Shown: positions 7,961 through 16,394, numbered from the stretch's first letter. The stretch: DNA of 49,422 bases from Thermoleophilia bacterium (GCA_016649905.1 JAENWU010000003.1:1-49422); one strand, 5' to 3'. Notes: generated from the letters alone by a model not told the origin. Program-made: numbers and translations.

Positions 7961-8682
7961 CAGGACGGCTTTCCGAGCACGACGACGAGGGAGCCGACGT
8001 GGATGTCGGTGGGGGGGATCGCGCGGCGTTCGAGCGGGAGGAGGCCAGCCTGCGCGGCCTCATCCTCCAGTTGGGCCGCCGGGAAGGTCGTGATCCGGAC
8101 GGCGTTCGGTTCCTCGCTCAGCTCGCCGGTCGGCGAGACCCTCTGGCGCAACCGGTGGATGACGATTTCCTCGGCGCCGACCGCGGCCTCGACCGCCAGG
8201 CTCGAGTAGACCCAGCCGTCGACCTCGCGCACGTCGGGGAGCGGCGGTGGGGCGCCGTCGGGCTCGGGCATGCCCTCGAGTATCGCCGCCGCCAGGCGGC
8301 CACCCGGGCGCAGCGCCGCGGTGACGCAGCGCAGGCAGGCGATGCGGGCCTCGGCGTCGGGGAGCAGCTGCAGCATCTGGCTTGGGGCAACGGTCAGCGC
8401 GACCGGGTCGTCGAGCGCGAAGTCGCGGGCGTCGGCGACGACCCCGGTCAGCGGCAGGCCCGCGCCGCGCTCCCGCAGGGCCTCGATCAGCTCGGCGTCG
8501 CTGTCGAGGCCGACGGTCGGGTAGCCCCGCCGCGCCAGCTGCAGGGCGACGCGGCCGGTGCCGCAGCCGAGCTCCAGGACCGGACCTCCGGCGCTCGTCG
8601 CCAGCTCTTCCCAGAGGCCGAGGTCGGCGCCGTAGGCCCCGCACTCGACATCGTGCCAGATCGCCGCCGCCCCGCCGCTCAC
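7960..8682 (-). CDS. Class I SAM-dependent methyltransferase between murT and gatD
   Basis: 240 aa. Motif I is VLELGCGTGRVALQLA (about 35-50), followed by GLDSDAELIEALRERG (acidic residue binding the SAM ribose) and an ADARDFALDDPVAL segment corresponding to motif II. The C-terminal half is beta-rich and unassigned. GTG start at 8682 overlaps the murT stop (GTGA), and its own TGA overlaps the gatD ATG, so it is produced in step with both subunits of the lipid II amidation enzyme. Substrate unknown; the position suggests an envelope precursor or a role near MurT/GatD, but that is inference. Confidence 0.85.
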   Translation of the reverse strand: MSGGAAAIWHDVECGAYGADLGLWEELATSAGGPVLELGCGTGRVALQLARRGYPTVGLDSDAELIEALRERGAGLPLTGVVADARDFALDDPVALTVAPSQMLQLLPDAEARIACLRCVTAALRPGGRLAAAILEGMPEPDGAPPPLPDVREVDGWVYSSLAVEAAVGAEEIVIHRLRQRVSPTGELSEEPNAVRITTFPAAQLEDEAAQAGLLPLERRAIPPTDIHVGSLVVVLGKPS

Positions 8683-10100
8683 CGCCAGAACTCCTTGGCC
8701 AGCCCGCGGTCAGCGAGCAGCTTCCGCAGTTCAAGCAGCGCCGTATACGTGGGGAGGGCGAAGACGCGCGGCGCTCGCGACATTGGGGCCCCCATAAGGG
8801 ACGCTACGTCGCGAGCGGCCGCGACGGCGGCGTCGAGCGAGGGCTCGATCGCGGGGATCACCTCGATCCGGTCGGTCGGCCAGCCGGCGTACTTCAGCCG
8901 CAGGGCCATCTCCGGCGCCCGCGTGCCGGCGCAGACGACGCGGCGCACGGCCGAGTCGAGCAGCTCGAAGTCGGCATCCCAGATCCAGGAGACGTCGCGG
9001 CCGTCGGCGATGCGGTCGTTGAGGGCGATCCAGAGGTCGATTCCCTCACCCTCGTCCTCCGCCTCGAGCAGCAGCGTGCGCAGCACCTCGTTGGCGCCGG
9101 CGGGGTTCTTGATCAACAGGATCGAGACCGGGACGCCGCCGACCTCGATCGTCTCCACCCGCCCGAAGGCCGCCTTCATCTCCGCCAGCGCCGCCGCGAT
9201 CCGCTTCGGGGCGACGCCGAGGCGGATGCCGGCGGCGACCGCGGCGAGGGCGTTGTAGACGTTGTAGAGGCCCGGCAGAGGCAGCTCGAGCTCGATCTCC
9301 CCCTCGGGGGTGCGGATCGTCGACCGCGAGCCCTCCATGCCATGCAGCTCGATCGCGGTCGCGGCGACGTCGGGGCGCGGGCGCTTGGCGCCGCAGTTGG
9401 GGCAGGAGTAGTGGCCGAGGTGGCCGACGAAGGCGCGCTCGTACTCGTAGGGGTGTCCGCAGCGGCGACAGTGCTTGGCGTCGAAGGCATGCTGGAGCTC
9501 GGGCAGCGCCTGGGAGGGGTCGTCGATGCCGAAGTAGAGGACGCCCTCGCGCGGACGCCCCTCCGGGTTACGGCCGAGATCGGCGATCAGCGGGTCGTCG
9601 GCGTTGAGCGCGAAGGCGGAGTGGCCCTCGCAGGCGGCGACCGTGCGCGCCCAATCGTCGGCCAGCGCCTCCATCTCGCCGTAGCGGTCGAGTTGATCGC
9701 GGAAGAGGTTGCCGAGCACGACCAGGCGGGGGTGCAGCTGTTCGCTGACCCGGGGCAGCCAGGCCTCGTCGACCTCGAACAGCCCCTCGTGCCCGCGCTG
9801 CTCGAGCAGCGCCGTCGCCACGCCCCAGGTCATGTTCGAGCCGGCCCGGTTGTGGACCGGCTGGCGACCCTCGGCGGCGAGGATCGCGGCGATCATCCCG
9901 GCCGTCGTCGTCTTGCCGTTGGTCGCGGAGACGACGGTGGCGCCACCGTCGAGACGGTCGCCGAGCCGGGCGATCGCATCCGGGGCGAGGCGCAGCAGCA
10001 CCCGTCCCGGCAGCGTCGTGCCGCCGCCGCGGCCGCTGGCCCTGCTCGCGGCCCCGATCCCGCGCGCCAGCGCGACCTTGGTGGCGAAGCCGGCGCTCAA
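8679..10100 (-). CDS. murT: Lipid II isoglutaminyl synthase, Mur ligase-like subunit MurT
   Basis: MurT activates the D-Glu carboxylate of lipid II with ATP and uses ammonia channelled from GatD. 473 aa. Seen: Mur ligase P-loop in SATNGKTTTAGMI (about 58-70), NRAGSNMTWGVA, FEVDEAWLPRV, a four-Cys zinc ribbon (CRRCG and CPNCG, near residues 208-229) that is specific to MurT among Mur ligases, and the C-terminal DUF1727-type domain with DRIADGRDVSWIWD. TTG start at 10100 overlaps the stop of the lipid kinase gene (TTGA). Confidence 0.94.
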   Translation of the reverse strand: MSAGFATKVALARGIGAASRASGRGGGTTLPGRVLLRLAPDAIARLGDRLDGGATVVSATNGKTTTAGMIAAILAAEGRQPVHNRAGSNMTWGVATALLEQRGHEGLFEVDEAWLPRVSEQLHPRLVVLGNLFRDQLDRYGEMEALADDWARTVAACEGHSAFALNADDPLIADLGRNPEGRPREGVLYFGIDDPSQALPELQHAFDAKHCRRCGHPYEYERAFVGHLGHYSCPNCGAKRPRPDVAATAIELHGMEGSRSTIRTPEGEIELELPLPGLYNVYNALAAVAAGIRLGVAPKRIAAALAEMKAAFGRVETIEVGGVPVSILLIKNPAGANEVLRTLLLEAEDEGEGIDLWIALNDRIADGRDVSWIWDADFELLDSAVRRVVCAGTRAPEMALRLKYAGWPTDRIEVIPAIEPSLDAAVAAARDVASLMGAPMSRAPRVFALPTYTALLELRKLLADRGLAKEFWR

Positions 10101-10993
10101 GCGGAGGCCGGGGGCGGGACCAGCACGCTGAGCGCCCGCGGCAGCACCCGCAGCGACGCCGGCAGGTCGGTCAGGTGCTCGCCGTCGGCATAGACGGGGA
10201 AGGGGCGGCTGGCGCTCAGTTCGAGGTGCTGGGCGCGGAAGACGCGGACCTCGTCCTTCTCGACGTGGGTGCCCTTGAACACCTTCGGCAGGTTACTTAC
10301 GTAGCGCAGCTTGCTCACGTCGCCGACGGAGACGACGTCGAACTCGCCGTCGTCGAGCTCGGCGTCGGGCGCGACGTACATGCCACCGCCGAAGCAGCTG
10401 CTGTTGGCGACCGCGATCGAGTAGCCAGAGAGCCGGATCCGTTCCTGGTCGACCGCGATCGTGAAGCGAGCCGGTTTCCAGCTCAGCAGGGTGCGGATCG
10501 CCGCGTAGGCGTAGACGAGGTTGCCGCGCAGGAACTTGGTTTCGTTGGCGCGGCGGTTGGCTTCGGAGTCGAAGCCGACGCTGACGATGCCGAGGAAGCG
10601 CTTGCCGTTGGCCTCGCCGACGTCGATGCGGCGGCTGTGCCCGCCCAGGATCACCTCCACCGCCTGCTCGGGCTCGTCGGGGATCCCGAGCACGCGGGCG
10701 AGGTCGTTGCCGCGGCCGCCGGGGACGATCCCGAGCGGCGTCTCCGAGCCAGCCATAGCGCCGCCGACGGCGCCGAGCAGGCCGTCGCCGCTGATCACCA
10801 CCGGCAGCTCGCCCGCTTCGATCGCCCGCAGCGCCTGCTCGACGCCGTGCTCGAGGTTCTTGGTGCGCTGGACGCGAAACTCGACCCGGCGCTCGTCGAG
10901 GGCCTGCTCGACCCGCGGCAGCAGCTTCAACGTCTTTCCCCCGGCCGAGGAGGGGTTGACGAGGAGCGCCAGCGGCATGCCATCGAAGGCCAT
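10097..10993 (-). CDS. Diacylglycerol kinase-family lipid kinase
   Basis: 298 aa, DAGK/YegS/sphingosine-kinase fold. Seen: LLVNPSSAGGKTLKLLP (9-25), the nucleotide loop SGDGLLGAVGGAMAG (SGDG, as in sphingosine kinases, rather than the GGDGT of most bacterial members), GIVPGGRGNDLARVLGIP, and a beta-rich C-terminal domain ending with YADGEHL. It probably phosphorylates diacylglycerol or another lipid alcohol at the membrane. First gene of the four-gene run to gatD, with 4-bp stop/start overlap to murT. The DagK/BmrU/YegS distinction cannot be made from sequence alone. Confidence 0.85.
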   Translation of the reverse strand: MAFDGMPLALLVNPSSAGGKTLKLLPRVEQALDERRVEFRVQRTKNLEHGVEQALRAIEAGELPVVISGDGLLGAVGGAMAGSETPLGIVPGGRGNDLARVLGIPDEPEQAVEVILGGHSRRIDVGEANGKRFLGIVSVGFDSEANRRANETKFLRGNLVYAYAAIRTLLSWKPARFTIAVDQERIRLSGYSIAVANSSCFGGGMYVAPDAELDDGEFDVVSVGDVSKLRYVSNLPKVFKGTHVEKDEVRVFRAQHLELSASRPFPVYADGEHLTDLPASLRVLPRALSVLVPPPASA

Positions 10994-11001
10994 GCCCCAG
11001 C

Positions 11002-11508
11002 CTAATCAGACGGGGTCGCCTGACCGTTGTCGCGCAGGCGGGCGACAGAGAAGCTGCCGTCGCCGGCGCTCTCGCTGGCGATCAGCGTGAATCCGTGCCG
11101 CGAAAGGCGCCAGCGGGCGAGCCTGGCACCAAGGCCGCTGGCGGCCTCGGTCCGTTCGGAGCGGGCGAGGATCAGGTGACCGCCGGGCCGCAGCACCCGC
11201 GCCGCCTCGGCCACGGCCGGGACGGCGTCGACGGCGGCGACGAGATCGAAGTGGCCGTCGGGGAACGGCAGCTTCCGCGGTCCGCCGACCTTGAAGGCGA
11301 TTCGACCCTCGGGATCGAGCCCGATCCGCGCCGTCGCCCGCCGGATCGCCGCCTCGGAGGAGTCGACGCCGCGGACCCGGGCTCGCGGGAACTCGCGGGC
11401 CAGGAAGAGGGCGCCGTCGCCCTCGCCGCACTCGATCTCGAGCAGGCTCTCGGGTGAGCCGAGCGCCAGAACGGCGGCGGCGAGCGGCGTCAACGGCGGC
11501 GTCGGCAT
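11002..11508 (-). CDS. Class I SAM methyltransferase (UbiE/Methyltransf_11-like)
   Basis: 168 aa from ATG at 11508 (MPTPPLTPLAAA). Motif I is degenerate: LLEIECGEGDGALFLA rather than ExGxGxG. RVRGVDSSEAAIRRA supplies the acidic ribose ligand, and LPFPDGHFDLVAAVDAV then AARVLRPGGHLILARSE are typical of methyltransferases acting on small or lipid substrates. It is short for the class, lacking most of the C-terminal lid. Divergent from the cyclophilin gene, with ~39 bp between starts, so the two promoters overlap. Substrate unknown. Confidence 0.72.
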   Translation of the reverse strand: MPTPPLTPLAAAVLALGSPESLLEIECGEGDGALFLAREFPRARVRGVDSSEAAIRRATARIGLDPEGRIAFKVGGPRKLPFPDGHFDLVAAVDAVPAVAEAARVLRPGGHLILARSERTEAASGLGARLARWRLSRHGFTLIASESAGDGSFSVARLRDNGQATPSD

Positions 11509-11547
11509 CGCATCGATCGTAGTGCGGTTTGCACTAACCTCCCGGCC

Positions 11548-12222
11548 GTGGAGGCGCAGCCCGATAGACGTTGGATCATCCTCGCCGTTTTCGCCCTGGT
11601 GGCGGCTGTCGTCGTCGGCGCGATCCTGATCTCGCGCAGCGGCGGCGACTCGACCAGCGCCGCCAAGGAATCCGGTGGCTGCAAGAAAGTCGAAGCGCCG
11701 GAACCGAAGGAAGTGAGCTTCTCGAAACCCGAGCAGACCGTCGAGCAGGGCGAAAAAGTCAACGCCGTGGTCCAAACCAGCTGCGGCACCTTCACGATCG
11801 CCCTCGACACCGAGCGGGCGCCGATAACCAGCAACTCCTTCGCCTTCCTCGCCGAAGAAGGCTTCTACGACGACCTCACCTTCCACCGCATCGTCCCCGG
11901 CTTCGTGATCCAGGGCGGCGACCCCGAAGGGACCGGCAGCGGCGGCCCCGGCTACAGCGTCGACGAGAAACCGCCGGCCAACATCGAATACACCAAAGGC
12001 GTGGTGGCGATGGCCAAGAGCGAAGCGGAGCCGCCCGGGCGCTCGGGCAGCCAGTTCTACGTGGTGACTGCGCCTGACGCGGGCCTGCCGGCCGAATACG
12101 CGATCGTCGGCGAAGTCAGCGACGGCTATCCGGTGGTCAAACGAATTGAAGAACAGGGCGGTGCGGATGAAAAACCGAAACAGACCGTCCTGATCGAAAG
12201 CATCACGATCGAACGCGAATAG
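11548..12222 (+). CDS. Membrane-anchored cyclophilin-type peptidyl-prolyl isomerase
   Basis: 224 aa: a short cytosolic start (MEAQPDRR), one membrane segment (about residues 9-29, IILAVFALVAAVVVGAILI), a linker with one Cys, and an extracytoplasmic cyclophilin domain from about residue 70. Catalytic signatures FHRIVPGFVIQGGDP and GSQFYVV are present, so proline isomerisation of exported proteins is likely. GTG start at 11548. Codon choice changes along the gene: the last ~110 codons have 11 GAA against 2 GAG for Glu, unlike neighbouring genes. Followed 19 bp later by a peroxiredoxin gene. Confidence 0.88.
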   Translation: MEAQPDRRWIILAVFALVAAVVVGAILISRSGGDSTSAAKESGGCKKVEAPEPKEVSFSKPEQTVEQGEKVNAVVQTSCGTFTIALDTERAPITSNSFAFLAEEGFYDDLTFHRIVPGFVIQGGDPEGTGSGGPGYSVDEKPPANIEYTKGVVAMAKSEAEPPGRSGSQFYVVTAPDAGLPAEYAIVGEVSDGYPVVKRIEEQGGADEKPKQTVLIESITIERE

Positions 12223-12241
12223 CGGCGGCTAAGCTGCGCTC

Positions 12242-12694
12242 GTGGCCAAGCTCAAGGCAGGCGACCCGGCTCCCGATTTCGAGCTGCCCGGAACGGGTGG
12301 CAAGACCTACCGGCTCGCCGACTACCGCGGCCGTAAGCTGATTCTGGCTTTCTACCCGGGCGATTTCACCGCCGTCTGCACCAAACAGTTCTGCTCCTAC
12401 CGCGACCAGGGCGAGCGGCTCGACGGCCTCGGCGCCGAGGTGCTGGGGATCTCTCCGCAATCGGTGGAATCGCACGAGCGCTTCACCGAGGAGAAGCGGC
12501 TCAACGTGCCGCTGCTGGCCGACGAGGACAAGGAGGTCGCCCGCGCCTACGGCGTGCTCGCCGGGCCGCTGGTGCGGCGGGCGATCTTCGTGATCGACGA
12601 GGAGGGGATCATCCGCCACCGCAAGGTCAGCCTCGCCGGCCTCGCCTACGAGTCGGTCGACGACCTCGAGCAGGCGCTGGCGGCACCGGGCTGA
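12242..12694 (+). CDS. bcp: Peroxiredoxin, Bcp/AhpC-TSA type
   Basis: 150 aa thiol peroxidase that reduces hydrogen and alkyl peroxides. PDFELPG (11-17) and [18 protein letters not shown] contain the peroxidatic Cys46 with Thr43 (TxxC) and a second Cys51 five residues on, the spacing of atypical 2-Cys Bcp/PrxQ proteins. The usual PxxxT of Bcp is PGDFT here. C-terminal [12 protein letters not shown] is typical. GTG start at 12242. Its stop TGA overlaps the ATG of the next gene (TGATG), indicating coupling to the hydrolase. Confidence 0.9.
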   Translation: MAKLKAGDPAPDFELPGTGGKTYRLADYRGRKLILAFYPGDFTAVCTKQFCSYRDQGERLDGLGAEVLGISPQSVESHERFTEEKRLNVPLLADEDKEVARAYGVLAGPLVRRAIFVIDEEGIIRHRKVSLAGLAYESVDDLEQALAAPG

Positions 12695-13558
12695 TGGCGG
12701 CGACCGCGGCGCCCTTCGAGCTCGGGCCGGCGCCGACGATTCGCGGCGAGAGCGCCGGCGAGGGGCTCTCGATCGTGCTCTGCCACGGGATCACGGCGAC
12801 GCGGCGCTACGTCGTCCACGGCTCGCGCTCGCTGGAGCGTGCCGGTCACCGTGTCGTTAGCTACGACGCCCGCGGCCACGGGGAGTCGGATCCCGCCCCG
12901 GCGGCGGAGGATTATGGATACCCGCGACTCGTCGACGACCTCGAGCGGGTCGTCGCCGCCGAGGTGGGGGAGGGCCGCTTCGTCCTCGCCGGGCACTCGA
13001 TGGGCGCCCATACCGCGGTCGCCTACGCGCTTCGCCACCAGGAGCGACTGGCCGGGCTGGCCGTGATCGGGCCGGCGTACACGGGCGAGATCAGCGACGA
13101 ATCGCTGCGGTATTGGGACGGGTTGGCGACGGCGTTGGAGACGGACGGGGTCGACGGCTTCGTCGCCTATATCGAGCGCAACCAGGGGATCGACCCGGCC
13201 TGGCGCGACTCGGTGCTGCGCTTCACCCGCGAGCGGATCTCGCTGCACCGCCACCCGCAGGCGCTGGTGCAGGCGCTGCGGGAGGTGCCGCGATCGCGCC
13301 CGTTCGGCTCGCTCGACGAGCTCGCGGCGCTGCGGCTGCCGGCGCTGGTCGTCGCCAGCCAGGACGACGCCGACCCCGGCCACCCCTACGCGACCGCGGC
13401 CGCCTACGCCGAGGTGCTGCCGCAGGCCCGCCTGATCAGCGAGGGGGGAGGGAGAGTCGCCGCTGGCCTGGCAGGGCGGCAAGCTCTCGCGCGAGCTGGC
13501 GGCATTCTGCGCCGATTCGGCAGTTCTAAGCCTCTCGGGATCTTCAAACGGCGCTTAG
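12694..13558 (+). CDS. Alpha/beta hydrolase with a G-run frameshift
   Basis: Alpha/beta-fold hydrolase: LCHGITATRRYV (oxyanion loop), SYDARGHGESDP, nucleophile elbow AGHSMGAHTAV, and a C-terminal DDADPGHPY segment for the acid/His part of the site. At 13443-13448 a run of six G shifts the frame. With five G the protein would end ESPLAWQGGKLSRELAAF..., as expected for this group, and stop at TAG 13556-13558 (about 287 aa). As written, the frame instead reads on without stop through 13559-13581 into the VKOR gene. This is either an assembly indel or a real, possibly phase-variable, frameshift. Substrate unknown. Confidence 0.8.
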
Positions 13559-13581
13559 CCGCAGTCATTATCGTGACCGCT

Positions 13582-14040
13582 ATGAAATTTCCGAGCGAAG
13601 CTTTTCTGCGCCGGGCTGTCGCCTTCGTGGCGACGCTCGGGATCGGCGTCGCGACCTACATCACGATCGCCGATTCGGGGGGCGGAGCGCCCGCCTGCGT
13701 CGCCGGTGGGCACGGCTGCGCGACCGTCGCCGAAAGCTCCTACTCGCACATCGCCGGCATTAACGTCTCGGTCTTCGGGATCATCGGCTACGTGCTGCTG
13801 CTGGCGACGGCCTTCTTCGCGACGGACCTGGCGCGCTTCGCCGGCTTTGCGCTGGCGCTCGGCGGCTTTGGCTTCAGCATCTACCTGACCTACCTGGAGA
13901 TCTTCGAGATCGAAGCGATCTGCCAGTGGTGCGTGGCCAGCGCCGTGCTGATGACGATTCTCTTCCTGCTCAACGCCACGCGCCTGATCGGCTACGCGGG
14001 AACCGACGGCGTCACCGGCGCCGAGCAGCTGCAGAACTGA
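13582..14040 (+). CDS. Vitamin K epoxide reductase family protein (VKOR)
   Basis: Integral-membrane quinone reductase that reoxidises DsbA-like proteins. 153 aa from ATG at 13582, with about four membrane segments. The two redox Cys pairs are present: Cys39/Cys46 in the loop (ACVAGGHGCATV) and the active-site CQWC (Cys114/Cys117), which accepts electrons toward quinone. The frame is open upstream into the hydrolase because of the G-run shift, but the family begins here (MKFPSEAFLRR). The next gene encodes an anchored CxxC thioredoxin-fold protein, its probable partner. Confidence 0.92.
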   Translation: MKFPSEAFLRRAVAFVATLGIGVATYITIADSGGGAPACVAGGHGCATVAESSYSHIAGINVSVFGIIGYVLLLATAFFATDLARFAGFALALGGFGFSIYLTYLEIFEIEAICQWCVASAVLMTILFLLNATRLIGYAGTDGVTGAEQLQN

Positions 14041-14060
14041 AACGCGACCAGGGAGGGCAC

Positions 14061-14828
14061 GTGAGCAACAAGCGGGAGCGAGAGAAGCGCCGAGATGAGC
14101 GGCTGGCGGCGGAAACGCAGGTGGACACGCAGGACCGCCGCAAAAAGCTGCTGCAGATGGGAGCCGGCGCGGTCTTCCTGGTCGTGGTCGTGATCGCGGC
14201 GCTGATCGTGATCAGCGCCTCCAGCAGCGACGGCGGCGACGCCAGCAACGTCAAGGACGCGGCCGCCGTTGAACAGGAGCTGAGTGGCATCCCGCAGGAC
14301 GGCCTCCTGCTCGGCGATCCGAACGCACCGGTCGAACTGGTCGAGTTCGGGGACCTGCAGTGCCCGGTCTGCAAAGCGAACTCCGAAGAAGCGCTGCCAG
14401 CGGTGATCGAAGGCCAGGTGGCGCAGGGGCAGGCGAAGATCTCCTTCCGCAACTTCATCGTCATCAGCGCCCAGTCAGAACTGGCCGGAGCGGCGGCACT
14501 GGCCGCCGGCGAACAGGGCCGCGGCTGGAATTACGTAAACCTCTTCTACCGAAACCAGGGCAAAGAGGGATCGGGCTACGCCGACGACGAATTCCTCACC
14601 GCGATCGCCAAAGCCGCCGGTGTCAAAGACATCGACAAATGGAACCAGGACCGCAACAGCGCCAAGGTCAAGGGCGAGGTCCAGAAAACCAACGCGGAAG
14701 CGAGCAGGTTGGGTTTCGAAGGCACGCCGTCGTTTGCGATCAAAGGCCCGAGCACGGACGGCCTGGAACTGCTCGGCAACCTCAGCTCGTCAAACGAAAT
14801 CGAAGCGGCGATCGACGCCGCCAGCTGA
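14061..14828 (+). CDS. Membrane-anchored DsbA-like thiol oxidoreductase
   Basis: 255 aa. A charged cytosolic start (SNKREREKRRDERL), one membrane segment (about 34-52), then a DsbA/thioredoxin-fold domain with VELVEFGDLQCPVCKANSEE; the active site CPVC is Cys101/Cys104, and EGTPSFAI carries the cis-Pro. It probably introduces disulfides into exported proteins and is reoxidised by the VKOR encoded 20 bp upstream. GTG start at 14061 with AGGGAGGG 3-10 bp before. Glu codons shift from GAG in the cytosolic tail to mostly GAA in the extracytoplasmic domain (13 GAA, 4 GAG). Confidence 0.9.
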   Translation: MSNKREREKRRDERLAAETQVDTQDRRKKLLQMGAGAVFLVVVVIAALIVISASSSDGGDASNVKDAAAVEQELSGIPQDGLLLGDPNAPVELVEFGDLQCPVCKANSEEALPAVIEGQVAQGQAKISFRNFIVISAQSELAGAAALAAGEQGRGWNYVNLFYRNQGKEGSGYADDEFLTAIAKAAGVKDIDKWNQDRNSAKVKGEVQKTNAEASRLGFEGTPSFAIKGPSTDGLELLGNLSSSNEIEAAIDAAS

Positions 14829-14874
14829 GCTTCCCCGCCCAGTTCGCCGCCAGGTTTACATAACCACCATTATC

Positions 14875-15342
14875 GTGCGTTGGATTCAGAGAGCCCGGGA
14901 TAGGGCACAAATCATGCTCGGCCCCTTCTGGGCCGGCTTTCTGGGTGGTTTGGGCTCTTTGGCAGGGATTTTCCTGGGAATCCTGGCGATGTCGGCCGCG
15001 TTCTCCGGCGAACCGAGCGACGATCTGTTCCGCGATCTTCTCGCGGTCGACATCGCGCTTTTGATCGCCTACAGCGTTGCTACGGCTGGTGTGTCCATCG
15101 GCGTTCAGCGCCTTGATAGTCATTTGAGCTGGCTCGGCTCGATCTGCAGTGTCGGTCTCGGCGGCGGCATCTCGATTGGGCTCGGCGTTGCGCTGGCTGC
15201 CTACGTAGAAGCCGGGCACTCAGGCGATCTGGTCAGAATCGGCCTTTATTGGATCATCGGGACGAGTGCTTTACTCGGTGTGTTCATCGCATTTCTCCCA
15301 TATGCGGCCTTCAGCTGGAAGAAGACCGCTCGTGAGGACTAG
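14875..15342 (+). CDS. Hypothetical four-helix membrane protein
   Basis: 155 aa from GTG at 14875 or 143 aa from ATG at 14914 (MLGPFWAGFLGG). Four hydrophobic segments are visible: GFLGGLGSLAGIFLGILAMS, VDIALLIAYSVATAGVSIGV, a Gly/Ile-rich segment (SVGLGGGISIGLGVALAAY), and YWIIGTSALLGVFIAFLPY. A short charged tail KKTARED follows. I recognise no family. Codon choice is visibly less GC-rich than its neighbours (TTT, ATT, GTT, TAT), suggesting recent acquisition or low expression. Convergent with the lipid-kinase pseudogene; the stop codons overlap (15339-15342). Confidence 0.65.
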   Translation: MRWIQRARDRAQIMLGPFWAGFLGGLGSLAGIFLGILAMSAAFSGEPSDDLFRDLLAVDIALLIAYSVATAGVSIGVQRLDSHLSWLGSICSVGLGGGISIGLGVALAAYVEAGHSGDLVRIGLYWIIGTSALLGVFIAFLPYAAFSWKKTARED

Positions 15343-15840
15343 CCAGCGGCCGCCAACCGCACGAGCGGCGCCTCCAGGGTCATCGCCTCGCCGTCGACGC
15401 CGACCGGGACCGGTCCGTCGCTCTCGATCTCGAGTTCGGGCGCCTTCAGCTCGCGCCAGCGCGCCGTTGTCGACTTTTGACTCGCTATAGGGGGGTGAAA
15501 GTCGACAACGCCGAGGACGCCCTCGTCGAGGCGTGGCCGGGTGCCGGAGCCGAGGGTCGGGCCCAGCCTGTAGACGTTGTTCGAGACCAGGATCAGCGCG
15601 AGATCGAGCGCGAAGTGGTTGCGGGTGCCGGAGGGAATGCAGGCGTAGGACCGGCTGGCGCGGCGGCAACGCCGGCGGCAGGGAGCGGTCAGGCTTGAAG
15701 GCGACGCGGGCGTTGGCGACGGCGACCAGGAAGGCGACCGCGACGATCGCCAGCACGCCGCTGTTGTCGCCGCTGGCAATCGAGGCGATCGCGGCGGCGA
15801 TCAGGATCAGCGCCAGGATCGCGGCCAGGCGGCGGCTCAT
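15339..15840 (-). pseudogene. Decayed membrane-linked diacylglycerol kinase
   Basis: Remnant of a DAGK-catalytic-domain protein with N-terminal membrane helices. From 15840 one frame gives MSRRLAAILALILIAAAIAS and a second hydrophobic stretch up to about RSLPPALPPRQPVL. After a frame change near 15660, another frame gives CIPSGTRNHFALDLAL (the DAGK signature) joined directly to ILVSNNVYRLGPTLGSGTRP, RLDEGVLGV and VPVGVDGEAMTL, which are C-terminal DAGK motifs. The GGDG loop and roughly 200 residues in two blocks are missing. A hairpin lies inside it at 15465-15510. The divergent PAP2 gene 11 bp away is a natural partner of a lipid kinase. Confidence 0.75.
15465..15510. repeat. Hairpin element D inside pseudogene
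   Basis: Perfect 13-bp arms CGTTGTCGACTTT (15465-15477) and AAAGTCGACAACG (15498-15510) around a 20-base loop with CGCTATAGGGGGG. It lies between the VVDFHPP and TTARWRE segments of the lipid-kinase remnant. Confidence 0.65.
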
Positions 15841-15851
15841 ATCATCGCCCG

Positions 15852-16394
15852 ATGCGCGAGTGGCTGACTGAGGCGAAGACGGTCGACACCGCGCTCTACG
15901 CCGCTGTCGCGGGCACCGAGACGCCGCGGCTCGACGTCGCGATGCGCCGCCTCTCCCGGGCGGCCGACGACAGCAAGCTGTGGTTCGGCGCCGCGGCTGC
16001 GATGGCGCTTCTCGGCGGGCCAGACGGCCGCCGCGCGGCGCGCAACGGCCTGGTCTCGCTTGGGATCGCGTCCGCCTTCGCCAACCTCGTCGCCAAGCCG
16101 CTGACGACCAGGCGCCGGCCCGAGCGCGAGGAGCTCGAGGTGCTCGCCCGCCGCCATGTGCCGATGCCCGTCTCGAGCTCGTTTCCCTCCGGCCATGCCG
16201 CCACTGCCTTCGCCTTCGCCACCGGCGCCGGCCAGGTCCAGCCCGCCCTCTCGGCGCCGCTGCGAGCGCTGGCGACGCTGGTCGGCTATTCGCGCGTGCA
16301 TACCGGCGTCCATTATCCCGCAGACGTCCTCGCCGGCGCCTTCATCGGCGTCAGCGCCGCCGAGCTGTCAAACCGCCTGCTCGAGCGCCGCTAG
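15852..16394 (+). CDS. PAP2-family phosphatase
   Basis: 180 aa membrane lipid phosphatase. The three phosphatase motifs are present: KPLTTRRRP (KxxxxxxRP, about 80-88), SSFPSGHAA (SGH with catalytic His, about 114-122) and SRVHTGVHYPADVLAG (SRxxxxxHxxxD, about 141-156). Hydrophobic stretches between them fit a small membrane PAP2. Likely substrates are phosphatidic acid or undecaprenyl diphosphate. Start ATG at 15852. Its former divergent neighbour was a lipid kinase, now a pseudogene, so the phosphorylation/dephosphorylation pair appears broken here. Confidence 0.88.
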   Translation: MREWLTEAKTVDTALYAAVAGTETPRLDVAMRRLSRAADDSKLWFGAAAAMALLGGPDGRRAARNGLVSLGIASAFANLVAKPLTTRRRPEREELEVLARRHVPMPVSSSFPSGHAATAFAFATGAGQVQPALSAPLRALATLVGYSRVHTGVHYPADVLAGAFIGVSAAELSNRLLERR

